Under the pieces are notes generated by a model that made no database searches, had not been told where the DNA came from, and saw nothing but the letters and a program-made list of their open reading frames with translations. A DNA stretch of 6,467 nucleotides. Source: an uncultured Oscillospiraceae bacterium. GTDB taxonomy: Bacteria > Bacillota > Clostridia > Oscillospirales > Oscillospiraceae. Position 1 is the first letter of the stretch. Each line of letters starts with the position of its first letter. The translations under genes and the position numbers were made by a program. Of the stretch, positions 1 through 5,388 are shown piece after piece. Location: assembly GCA_934572445.1 (NCBI GenBank), contig CAKTLD010000104.1, forward strand, positions 1 through 6,467. Direction: 5' to 3'.

Positions 1-111
1 CCAAAAGCAGGAAACAGCACCCAGCGAAAGCCGGATGCTGTTTCATTGACCGCAGAAGGGCATAAAAAAAGACGCACATCAAAAATGGCGTCCTCCTGCG
101 GCTGCTTTTGG
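1..111. repeat. Compact inverted-repeat structure (three-way junction)
   Basis: Three helices can be drawn by eye and they abut almost perfectly. P1 is a perfect 10-bp pair, CCAAAAGCAG (1-10) with CTGCTTTTGG (102-111). P3 is 11-19 with 36-44, nine perfect pairs, topped by CC/GG and GC/GC pairs and a GAAA tetraloop at 26-29. P2 is 50-58 with 93-101 (one A/C mismatch) and carries an inner hairpin at 71-92. Only five nucleotides (45-49) are unpaired at the junction. The inner hairpin followed by T7 on the minus strand is a terminator, listed separately. The rest is more structure than a terminator needs. It could be a structured RNA, a MITE-like element with 10-bp terminal repeats, or nested terminators. 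P1 may extend left of the window. The structure is clear; its function is unknown. Confidence 0.6.
64..92 (-). terminator. Rho-independent terminator of the minus-strand gene pair
   Basis: Read on the minus strand, GACGC (92-88) and CAT (87-85) pair with ATG (79-77) and GCGTC (75-71). There is one bulged base at 76 and a five-base loop. Seven consecutive T residues (70-64) follow directly. This is the standard intrinsic terminator layout and lies about 120 bp beyond the stop of the ArpU-like gene, the right place to end that operon. It sits inside the larger inverted-repeat structure. Confidence 0.7.
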
Positions 112-211
112 TTTGTTTATAGTTTTGAGCATACTTAGTTTAACATACGGCGATTTTGCGTTCAATAGCAAAGTCCTTCCAATTTTCTCCCAATTCTCTT
201 TCAAAATACTC
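112..211. other. AT-rich spacer without a recognisable gene
   Basis: This stretch lies between the stop of the ArpU-like gene and the inverted-repeat structure. It is visibly richer in A and T than the right half of the window. On the minus strand it holds a weak tandem near-repeat (GAGAATTGGGAG followed by AAAATTGGAAG, about 181-204). I see no open reading frame with a ribosome binding site and no RNA gene. Confidence 0.5.
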
Positions 212-742
212 TCACACATCTGGCGGGAAAAAGCAGTCCAGCGTTTTCAAAGTGTCCTGCGCAGAAAATCCCCAAAGGACAGAGCTTAACGCTTCCACAG
301 CGGCTTTGCGCAGACGGTAGTAGGTGCTGAAGCTAATGTCCCTGATATGCGGGTGGAGCGCTTCAATGATCTCCTCCACATTTTTCAGCTTCTGTGGGGA
401 TAAAAATGAGTAATACAAAATCCAGTAGTACACCTCTCCACTCTGGTGGTGCGTGCGGAGAAGGTTGACAGAATTTTCAAGCAGGGTCAGCATTTTGTAG
501 CTGCGCTCGATGCATCTGGCATGATTTTCGATGTCCGTGCCGCCGAGATCCGCGCCTGCCATATAGATGGACTCCAAAAAATCTTCAATGCTGCAATCAT
601 AATCAATGCGAAACTGATTCTTGACCTGCCGGATAGACAGTTCCAGACTCCATGTTACATCCCGATATTTTTTGAGAAGTCTCCATGTGTCGTGATAGCG
701 GGCATCCTCTTCCGGACGTTTTTCATACATCTTTCCTGACAT
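212..742 (-). CDS. ArpU/sigma-70 region 4-like transcriptional regulator (176 aa)
   Basis: I start this gene at the ATG at 742 because GGAAGGAG lies nine bases upstream. An in-frame ATG at 769 has no comparable site. Residues 1-100 are charged and helical (for example a segment around 16-50 rich in R, K, E and L). Residues 105-156 resemble a sigma region 4-type helix-turn-helix: the run YYWILYYSFLSP, then an acidic helix (NVEEIIEAL), then ISFSTYYRLRKAAVEAL, the likely recognition helix. This layout matches ArpU/RinA-type phage late regulators, which are usually about 140-190 aa. The start lies 20 bp inside the end of the upstream winged-helix gene, so the two are probably translationally coupled. 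I infer a DNA-binding role on a prophage or integrative element. Family assignment is from motif shape only. Confidence 0.6.
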   Translation of the reverse strand: MSGKMYEKRPEEDARYHDTWRLLKKYRDVTWSLELSIRQVKNQFRIDYDCSIEDFLESIYMAGADLGGTDIENHARCIERSYKMLTLLENSVNLLRTHHQSGEVYYWILYYSFLSPQKLKNVEEIIEALHPHIRDISFSTYYRLRKAAVEALSSVLWGFSAQDTLKTLDCFFPPDV

Positions 743-1649
743 TGTCGCACGCTCCTTCCGCTTCAGCATTTGGGATGATCGTCATTTCAAACCGATACAA
801 CGGACTGCCGGCACCGCAGCAGATCGCAAGTCCCGCTGAGATAGTGCCTTTCTCTATTCCTACCGTGCAGTCGTCGGATAATGGATATAACATATATTTG
901 GATTTTGGGCATGAAAGGCAGGAAATGCCTTGCGCTTCAAGGGTTCGCAGCACTTTCCGAACGAAGTACAGCATGTGAGGTTTTGAAACGCTGGGAAGCT
1001 CTGTTGAAACGCAGATCTGCTCATCAGAAATTGGGCCGGACTCTGGCGGAATGGTATCCGGCACAGATACGCGAAGGTTCAGACACATAGCAACCTCCTC
1101 TTTGTCTATCATGACATCCGAAATTTGGAACATGGTTGAGAGATAATTCTTTAGGTAAATTACCGTTCCGCTGCGGCCTGGGAAAGTCAGCAGAGAAAGA
1201 TAGTCAAAATCGGCCAGTTTTTTGAGCAGCCGCCCCACGCTGGAACGGGAGATTCCCCAGCGCGCGGATAATTCGCTGTAATTGACGAGCGGATTCCCGG
1301 TGCCGTTTCTGAAATACGCAACTGGCCCGATTTCAGAGCCGCGTACTTGCTGATCCTTATAAATTGCGGAGATCCAGAGATCCAGAAGGACATCCATCTC
1401 AGATGCACGGCCTGCGGAAATCAATTCTGTGGCTGTTGAAACAGGGATGAAGAAAAAGCCAGAATCTTTTTGGCAGGGGCAGTTATAGTCGAGCGCGGTG
1501 TTATTGCGCCGCCAGTCCGTAATGGAGAACTTTACGATATGCCCGCGGCCGAGGCGGGTAAATGTAATGAGCTGCCGATCCTGCAAGGATTTTAGGATTG
1601 CAAATGCCTGGTAGTGAAAGCGCACACGAAACCATTCCGCGTTTGCCAT
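723..1649 (-). CDS. Winged-helix DNA-binding protein, probably N-terminally truncated (308 aa)
   Basis: The frame is open from a TTG at 1694, but the first ATG (1649) begins the part that looks like genuine protein; the 15 codons before it are arginine- and proline-rich and read like chance sequence. Neither start has a convincing ribosome binding site. Residues 17-45 (AILKSLQDRQ, then TRLGRGHIVKFSI) look like the last helix and wing of one winged helix whose earlier helices are missing. Residues 121-166 form a complete one: YSELSARWGISRSSVGRLLKKLADFDYLSLL followed by a wing (GRSGTVIYL). Cysteines occur as C57-x-C59, C244-x2-C247, C261 and C277-C278, possibly metal-binding. The gene is upstream of, and overlaps, the ArpU-like gene. 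I infer a regulator from an accessory element that lost its 5' end and promoter at the junction with the CAT-like gene. The exact family is not recognised. Confidence 0.6.
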   Translation of the reverse strand: MANAEWFRVRFHYQAFAILKSLQDRQLITFTRLGRGHIVKFSITDWRRNNTALDYNCPCQKDSGFFFIPVSTATELISAGRASEMDVLLDLWISAIYKDQQVRGSEIGPVAYFRNGTGNPLVNYSELSARWGISRSSVGRLLKKLADFDYLSLLTFPGRSGTVIYLKNYLSTMFQISDVMIDKEEVAMCLNLRVSVPDTIPPESGPISDEQICVSTELPSVSKPHMLYFVRKVLRTLEAQGISCLSCPKSKYMLYPLSDDCTVGIEKGTISAGLAICCGAGSPLYRFEMTIIPNAEAEGACDNVRKDV

Positions 1650-1666
1650 CGCGCGCCGGCGGATGC

Positions 1667-1682
1667 CGCAGGGAAGCCTGCG
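1667..1682 (+). other. Small hairpin just upstream of the CAT-like gene
   Basis: CGCAGG (1667-1672) and CCTGCG (1677-1682) can form a six-pair stem with loop GAAG. It ends 11 bases before the AAAGGAG of the CAT-like gene. Inducible cat genes are classically controlled by leader hairpins that hide the ribosome binding site, but this stem does not include it and I see no clear leader peptide. It may be a chance palindrome at the junction. Confidence 0.25.
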
Positions 1683-1710
1683 TGGGGAAAACAAAAGGAG
1701 TTGATCGGAA

Positions 1711-2388
1711 ATGGAAGATAATACAGAGACCCGCTGTGCCGGAGACTGCCGGGGAAAGCCGGTCGTCGTTGACCCGGCATCTGCCGCGCGGGCGGAAGCC
1801 TATGCCCTCTGGATGGACGCGCCGAACCCAATGGTGACATTCTTCAAAACGCTGGATGTAACGCCGCTGGTAAGGCTCAGCCGCAGACGCGGGCTCAAGT
1901 TCAACATGCTGATGTGCTGGTGCATCGGCCGGGCGGCCGGCGAGGTCAGGGAGTTCTATACGCTTCCGGTGGGGCGCGAACTGGTGTGATATGACCGCAT
2001 CGCGGTCAATACCATCGTGAAAAACCGGAACGGTGAGGTCAGCTCCTGCGATGTGCCGTTCTCGGAAGATCTTACGCAGTTCGGCGCCGACTACCTGCGT
2101 CTGACACGGCAGACGGCTGAGCGCTGCGAAAATCACGACCTGACAGACTGCATGGCCATTGGGACCTCCGCCATCGTGGATACCGAGATCGACGGCGCGG
2201 TGGGGATGAACAGCGGTATTTTCAACAACCCCTTCCTCATCTGGGGGAAATACCGTAAGGGGCTTTTCCGGACGACGCTCTGCCTGTCGTTTCAGTTTCA
2301 TCATACGCAGATGGACGGCGCGCATGCGGGGCGCTTCCTGCGGCTTTTGCAGCAGCGCATCGACGGCATCGGAAGGGAGGCGCGGTAA
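1711..2388 (+). pseudogene. CatA-like (chloramphenicol acetyltransferase family) O-acetyltransferase with internal stop
   Basis: The frame runs 225 codons from an ATG preceded by AAAGGAG (1693-1699) to TAA at 2386-2388, about the usual CAT length of 210-220 aa. It is broken by TGA at codon 93 (1987-1989). On both sides the protein is continuous in one frame and family-like. FNMLMCWCIGRAA and the EFYTLPVGRELV segment lie before the stop. YDRIAVNTIVKN, MNSGIFNNPFLIWG and the catalytic FHHTQMDGAHAGRFL (HHxxxDG at 197-203, with the active-site histidine) lie after it. CAT enzymes are trimers that transfer acetyl from acetyl-CoA to a hydroxyl group, with the active site at the subunit interface; losing the second half would abolish activity. 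The lost codon was probably CGA, CAA or TGG, one base change from TGA. A GTG at 2017 could restart translation but would lack the N-terminal half. The real substrate is uncertain: many CatA-like proteins do not give chloramphenicol resistance. A sequencing error could also produce the stop. Confidence 0.8.
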
Positions 2389-2432
2389 AAACCGGCACGG
2401 GGACGCAGAGCTGCGCCGCTTTACGTTCTTTT

Positions 2433-2458
2433 TTGACAAATAGGCGCGGAAATACAGA
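2433..2458 (+). promoter_or_regulatory. Possible promoter for the small lipoprotein gene
   Basis: A perfect TTGACA (2433-2438) lies 43 bp before the lipoprotein start, after a T-rich stretch. The best -10 candidate is poor: TACAGA at 2453-2458 with only a 14-bp spacer. The -35 match is real but the promoter call is weak. Confidence 0.3.
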
Positions 2459-2480
2459 GATCAGGAAAGGAAACGATCAC

Positions 2481-2798
2481 ATGAAACGAAGCTATACCGC
2501 CGCGCTGCTCGCGGCGATGCTGCTTCTTCTGCTCACGGCCTGCGGAAAAGCGCAGACGGACGAGAGGCAGCCGCAGGAACAGGAAAACATGCAGGATACC
2601 GCCTCCGGACAGGAGAAGTCCGCCGGAGAGGAGGCGTGGAAGGCCGAGTTTGAAAAAAGCCTTCTGGAGAATTACGGTGTTACGCCGGACCACTACGAGT
2701 TTCTGGGCGGCGGGATCTATCAGGTCTATGTGGAGCTGAACGGCCAGATCGTCCCCTATGTCACGGTGGACTCCGCGACCGGTGATTACCACGGATGA
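2481..2798 (+). CDS. Small secreted lipoprotein of unknown function (105 aa)
   Basis: I start at the ATG at 2481, preceded by AGGAAAGG with about 10 bases of spacing. The longer in-frame extension to 2433 would place non-signal-like residues before the signal peptide. Residues 1-20 are a lipoprotein signal: basic MKRS, a leucine/alanine core, and lipobox LTAC with C21 as the predicted lipid-modified cysteine, so the mature protein should be anchored outside the membrane. Residues 22-52 form a glutamine- and glutamate-rich linker. Residues 53-105 look folded, beginning EEAWKAEFEKSLLENYGVTPDHYEFLG and ending in YVTVDSATGDYHG. That ending recalls the strand-turn of PepSY-like domains (VDxxTG), but this is only a resemblance. 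The gene stands alone and converges on the response regulator across a shared terminator. Function not recognised. Confidence 0.75.
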   Translation: MKRSYTAALLAAMLLLLLTACGKAQTDERQPQEQENMQDTASGQEKSAGEEAWKAEFEKSLLENYGVTPDHYEFLGGGIYQVYVELNGQIVPYVTVDSATGDYHG

Positions 2799-2825
2799 CT
2801 GATACCGGAGCGAACGGCAGCAAAA

Positions 2826-2870
2826 CAGGAGCGGCATTGCAATGTGCAATGCCGCTCCTGCCGCTTTTAT
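2826..2870. terminator. Bidirectional terminator between lipoprotein gene and response regulator
   Basis: A perfect 16-bp stem (2826-2841 with 2845-2860) closes a three-base ATG loop. Going right, CCGCTTTTAT follows; going left on the minus strand, TTTTG follows. It sits between the stops of two convergent genes (2798 and 2890), where a shared intrinsic terminator is expected. Confidence 0.85.
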
Positions 2871-2889
2871 CAGGGTGCGTTTGAAAAGC

Positions 2890-3579
2890 TCACACCGAGA
2901 ACTGGTAGCCCACGCCGCGGACGGTTTTCAGGTAGGCTGGCTGGTTGGGATCGTCCTCGATCTTTGTGCGCAGGCGGCGGATATGGACCATGATCGTGTT
3001 GTCATCCACCACGTTGTTGCCCCAGATGCTGCTGTAGATCTGCTCCTTGGTGAGCACCTTGTTCTGATTCGTCAGAAAATAGCGCATCAGAAAGCTCTCC
3101 TTGCTGGAAAGCGCGATCTCTTCGCCGTTTTTCAGCAGACGCATCTCGTCGCACAGGTAGCAGAACGGGCCGGCGGTGATCACATCGTTCCCGCCGCCCT
3201 GATTCGAGAGCTCCATGCGCCGCAGGCACGCCTTGACCTTTGCGCACAGCACGGAGGGGGAGAAGGGCTTGGTGATATAGTCGTCCGCCCCGATGCCGAG
3301 GGCAAAGACCTTGTCATTGTCGGCCTGGCGGCCGCTGAGGATGAACACCGGCGTCAGGATGCCGCGGCTGCGTAGCTGGTGGATGACCTGAAAGCCGTCC
3401 ATCCCCTCCATCACGATATCGAGGATGATGAGGTCGAACTCCTGCGCCATTGCCATGCGCACGGTGTCGATGCCGTCGCCCGCCTCCACGATGGTCATGC
3501 CCTCGCTTTCGAGCACGCGGGCGATCGTGCGGCGCACGAATTTTTCGTCGTCCACGACCAGGATCTTGAAGCGTGCCAT
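2890..3579 (-). CDS. OmpR/PhoB-family response regulator (229 aa)
   Basis: The start is the ATG at 3579, because AAAGGAGGG lies nine bases upstream; the frame's earlier start at 3624 would add non-conserved residues. Residues 1-115 are a receiver domain with acidic pocket D10-D11, phosphoacceptor D54 (LIILDIVMEGMDG), S82 in the conserved Thr/Ser position (FILSGR) and K104 (KPF). Residues 130-229 are a trans_reg_C winged helix with the usual ending (KVLTKEQIYSSIWG, NTIMVHIRRLRTKIEDDP, VRGVGYQFSV). Length and all key residues are normal, so the protein should be functional. It would be phosphorylated by a sensor kinase and bind direct repeats in DNA. No kinase gene is next to it on either side, so it looks like an orphan here. 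It diverges from the tct operon, which suggests, without proof, that it controls that operon or itself. Confidence 0.93.
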   Translation of the reverse strand: MARFKILVVDDEKFVRRTIARVLESEGMTIVEAGDGIDTVRMAMAQEFDLIILDIVMEGMDGFQVIHQLRSRGILTPVFILSGRQADNDKVFALGIGADDYITKPFSPSVLCAKVKACLRRMELSNQGGGNDVITAGPFCYLCDEMRLLKNGEEIALSSKESFLMRYFLTNQNKVLTKEQIYSSIWGNNVVDDNTIMVHIRRLRTKIEDDPNQPAYLKTVRGVGYQFSV

Positions 3580-3614
3580 GCCGCGCAGCCCTCCTTTGAC
3601 GGTTATTTTACGAC

Positions 3615-3643
3615 AGTATAACATATTTTGTCTAAAATTACAA
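3615..3643 (-). promoter_or_regulatory. Sigma-A-type promoter of the response regulator gene
   Basis: On the minus strand TTGTAA (3643-3638) and TATACT (3620-3615) are separated by exactly 17 bp, close to the TTGACA/TATAAT consensus. The predicted transcript start would be near 3608, about 30 bp before the regulator's ATG. The surrounding sequence is A/T-rich, unlike the flanking genes. Confidence 0.7.
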
Positions 3644-3670
3644 AAAGAAATCCCACTTTCTTACAAAAAA

Positions 3671-3722
3671 TTAAGGTCTTACACAACATGGGGTTAAGGT
3701 TGACGGGTTAAGATACCGTCAA
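3671..3722. promoter_or_regulatory. Candidate operator: TTAAG(G/A)T direct repeats and a 7-9-7 palindrome
   Basis: TTAAGGT occurs at 3671-3677 and 3694-3700, and TTAAGAT at 3708-3714. The last two lie in a longer repeat, GGGTTAAG, with a 14-bp period (3691-3698, 3705-3712). The third copy lies in the loop of a perfect inverted repeat, TTGACGG (3700-3706) with CCGTCAA (3716-3722). All this is in the divergent region between the response regulator and tctC. OmpR-family regulators typically bind direct repeats, so it is a reasonable binding site, though the spacings (23 and 14 bp) are not the textbook 11. No clear plus-strand -10 box is visible, which fits an activator-dependent tct promoter but does not prove one. 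Confidence 0.4.
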
Positions 3723-3726
3723 GACA

Positions 3727-3775
3727 GGCGGAGCGCTGTTCCGCCGCACAGGGTGGGGCGCCGCGCGAGAGGCGC
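3727..3775 (+). other. Hairpins in the putative tctC leader
   Basis: GGCGGA (3727-3732) pairs with TCCGCC (3740-3745), and GCGCC (3758-3762) pairs with GGCGC (3771-3775). Both lie between the operator-like repeats and the tctC ribosome binding site (AAGGAGG, 3789-3795). No T-run long enough for a terminator follows, so they may only shape or stabilise the leader. No known riboswitch is recognised. Confidence 0.3.
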
Positions 3776-3802
3776 TTTCACGAGAAATAAGGAGGAAAAG
3801 AA

Positions 3803-4771
3803 ATGAAAAAGAAACTGCTGGTACTCATTTCCGCGGTCCTGGTCCTGCTGATGCTGGCCTCCTGCGGAAGCAATCCGACTCCCGCTGACGATGGGAACGC
3901 GGACAACCAGACCAACCAGAGCGAGACCACCGACGGCGCGTGGACCTGGGAGCGCAAGGTCACGCTCGTCTGCCCGTGGGGCGTCGGCGGCGCAAACGGC
4001 ATCGACTTCACCTGCAAGCAGCCTGCCGACGGCTACACCTACGTTCTCGGCACCCAGTCCCACATCATGCTTGACATCCAGAAGATCCTGCCCGAAGATT
4101 TTAAGGCGGAGCTTCAGCCTGTCGCCAAGCTCGTCCACTCCATCAACATCATCGCCTCCTCCAAGAAGGCCATGGACGGCAAGTACACGAACTTCACCGA
4201 GTTCGTCGACTATGCCAAGGCCCATCCCCAGGAGCTCACCTGCGGCATGCTGACCGCCACCGGCGCTGACGCCGTCTCCCTCAAGCAGACTCTCGCCGGC
4301 GGCCTTGGCTGCGACATCACCGAGGTCGAGCAGTATATCAAGATCGTCAACTACGGCGGCGGTGCTGAGCTCAGCTCCGCGATGGTCGGCGGCCACGTTA
4401 ACATCTGCATCACCGGCGCCGACGAGATCCAGGGCCTCATCGAATCCGGCGATATCGTTCCCCTGGTCTCCATGTCTGAAAACCGCATGTCCACCCTGCC
4501 CGACCTTGAGTGCACGGGCGAGCTCGGCATCGACTCCTACGTCGGTACATGGCGCGGCATCTTCTGCCGTGTCGGCACGCCGCAGGGCGCCATCGACGCC
4601 ATGTCCGCCGCGCTGGAGCAGGCCTGGAACACCGACGACTATCAGACCTTCCTCAAGAACGCCTGCTATCTCGACCGTCCCGGCTATGCCAACGCCGCTG
4701 ACTTCCAGACCCTCATCGACGAGGAGTATGTGACCTTCGAGGATTACCTCAAGGGCGCGGGTCTCATCTGA
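3803..4771 (+). CDS. tctC: TctC-type tricarboxylate-binding lipoprotein with an apparent internal deletion (322 aa)
   Basis: AAGGAGG seven bases upstream supports this ATG. Residues 1-20 are a lipoprotein signal with lipobox LASC and C21 as anchor; residues 22-50 are a low-complexity linker. The rest matches the TctC/Bug family: KVTLVCPWGVGG (52-63), KQPADGYTYVLG (72-83), FVDYAKAHPQEL, a GGGAELSSAMVGGHV segment, IVPLVSMSENR, GTWRGIFCRVGTPQGAIDAMSAALEQ and a typical C-terminus. In this family about 50 residues normally separate the first residue of the PW/PF motif from the tyrosine of DGYT; here it is 21 (P58 to Y78), so about 31 residues are absent, in frame, around GVGGANG (60-66). That removes the first helix and following strand, which help form the binding pocket. 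The protein would normally deliver a tri- or dicarboxylate to TctAB from outside the membrane. Family call is firm; activity is doubtful unless the gap is an assembly artefact. The substrate cannot be read from the sequence. Confidence 0.9.
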   Translation: MKKKLLVLISAVLVLLMLASCGSNPTPADDGNADNQTNQSETTDGAWTWERKVTLVCPWGVGGANGIDFTCKQPADGYTYVLGTQSHIMLDIQKILPEDFKAELQPVAKLVHSINIIASSKKAMDGKYTNFTEFVDYAKAHPQELTCGMLTATGADAVSLKQTLAGGLGCDITEVEQYIKIVNYGGGAELSSAMVGGHVNICITGADEIQGLIESGDIVPLVSMSENRMSTLPDLECTGELGIDSYVGTWRGIFCRVGTPQGAIDAMSAALEQAWNTDDYQTFLKNACYLDRPGYANAADFQTLIDEEYVTFEDYLKGAGLI

Positions 4772-4798
4772 GAGCAGAACATACGCAGTCTCGCTGGA

Positions 4799-4825
4799 AG
4801 GGCGGAGAATGAGCTTCTCCGCCCT
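4799..4825 (+). other. Intercistronic hairpin between tctC and tctB
   Basis: A perfect 11-bp stem (4799-4809 with 4815-4825) encloses a five-base loop. It lies in the 87-bp gap after the tctC stop. No long T-run follows (CCCTCTGG), so full termination is unlikely. Hairpins after binding-protein genes commonly block 3' exonucleases or cause partial termination, giving more binding protein than membrane subunits. That role is inferred from position. Confidence 0.6.
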
Positions 4826-4858
4826 CCCTCTGGTAAACTTTAGGATTGGAGAGATCTT

Positions 4859-5374
4859 ATGGCAATAGAACTCATTTTTAACCTGCTTCTGCTCATCGGC
4901 TGCGGCGTATGCTATGTCAACGTGACAACTACCATGCCGCACTCCGCCGTCAACGAGCTGGGCGCGGAGCAGTGGCCGCAGGCGATCCTTATCCTGCTCA
5001 TCATCGCCATCTGCTTTAACCTCTACAAGTATTTCAAGAAGAATCCCAAGGAAGAGATCGCCGCGGCGTTCCGTGATTTTATCCCCGGCATCGGCCGCTT
5101 TGTCAAGAGCAAGCTCTTCCTCGGCATGGTGCTCGTGGTCGTTATGGCGCTGATGTATGAGCCGGTCGGCTTCATGCTCACCTGCCTGCTGTTTCTCATC
5201 GCTTATGGCCTGCTGCTGGGCCAGCGCAATATCCCTCTGCTTATTCTGACTTCGATCGTCATCACGGTCATTCTGTATATCGGGTTTTCCGTGCTGCTGG
5301 GCGTTATGCTGCCGCGCGGACAGATCACATTCCTGCGCAACTTTGCGCTGTTTGTGGAATCTCTGGTTTCGTAA
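4859..5374 (+). CDS. tctB: TctB-family small membrane subunit of a tripartite tricarboxylate transporter (171 aa)
   Basis: The ATG follows GGAGAG with five bases of spacing. The product is a small hydrophobic protein with membrane segments at about 4-22, 40-57, 85-102, 103-120 and 125-150. A lysine-rich cytoplasmic-looking stretch (KYFKKNPKEE, 57-66) follows the second. Length and pattern fit TctB, the poorly conserved small subunit that works with TctA in the membrane. Two segments around 85-120 are joined by a short MYEPVGF turn, and a final LPRGQ lies just after the last segment. The sequence alone would be hard to name; its place between tctC and tctA settles it. It ends 14 bp before tctA, so co-transcription is near certain. 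No damage is visible in this gene. Confidence 0.85.
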   Translation: MAIELIFNLLLLIGCGVCYVNVTTTMPHSAVNELGAEQWPQAILILLIIAICFNLYKYFKKNPKEEIAAAFRDFIPGIGRFVKSKLFLGMVLVVVMALMYEPVGFMLTCLLFLIAYGLLLGQRNIPLLILTSIVITVILYIGFSVLLGVMLPRGQITFLRNFALFVESLVS

Positions 5375-5388
5375 GGGAGGAAAAGTGA

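Noticed and set aside
11..44. Group II intron domain V: the hairpin is exactly 34 nt with a GAAA tetraloop, like domain V.
   Set aside because: The 5' end does not give the catalytic AGC triad, the two-base bulge on the 3' side is absent (there is a 1x1 mismatch instead), and the upper stem has an A/C mismatch.
1..111. Retron msr-msd RNA, because complementary ends enclose two hairpins.
   Set aside because: No reverse transcriptase is visible in the window and there is no convincing conserved branching-G context. It cannot be excluded without sequence to the left, so the region is reported only as an unexplained structure.
1665..1682. Shared CCGCAGG motif between the left inverted-repeat structure and the junction near 1667 as possible element boundaries.
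   Set aside because: The match is only seven or eight bases and sits in GC-rich sequence; no longer direct or inverted repeat links the two ends.
1987..1989. TGA recoded as tryptophan or selenocysteine in the CAT-like gene.
   Set aside because: TGA ends tctC, the small lipoprotein gene and both minus-strand regulators normally. CAT-family enzymes are not selenoproteins, and no obvious selenocysteine-insertion hairpin follows the codon.
1501..2439. A 312-aa minus-strand open frame across the CAT-like gene.
   Set aside because: It is arginine-, proline- and histidine-rich with no domain, and it overlaps both a real plus-strand family member and the winged-helix gene. It is a shadow of the GC-rich strand.
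3891..4733. Two further plus-strand open frames inside tctC (120 and 142 aa).
   Set aside because: They are serine-, proline- and arginine-rich out-of-frame translations of tctC without start signals.
3719..4942. A 407-aa minus-strand open frame opposite tctC.
   Set aside because: It is a mirror of the GC-rich codon use of tctC, has no ribosome binding site, and its valine/glycine/aspartate-rich protein is typical of an antisense shadow. The plus-strand gene has a signal peptide and family motifs.
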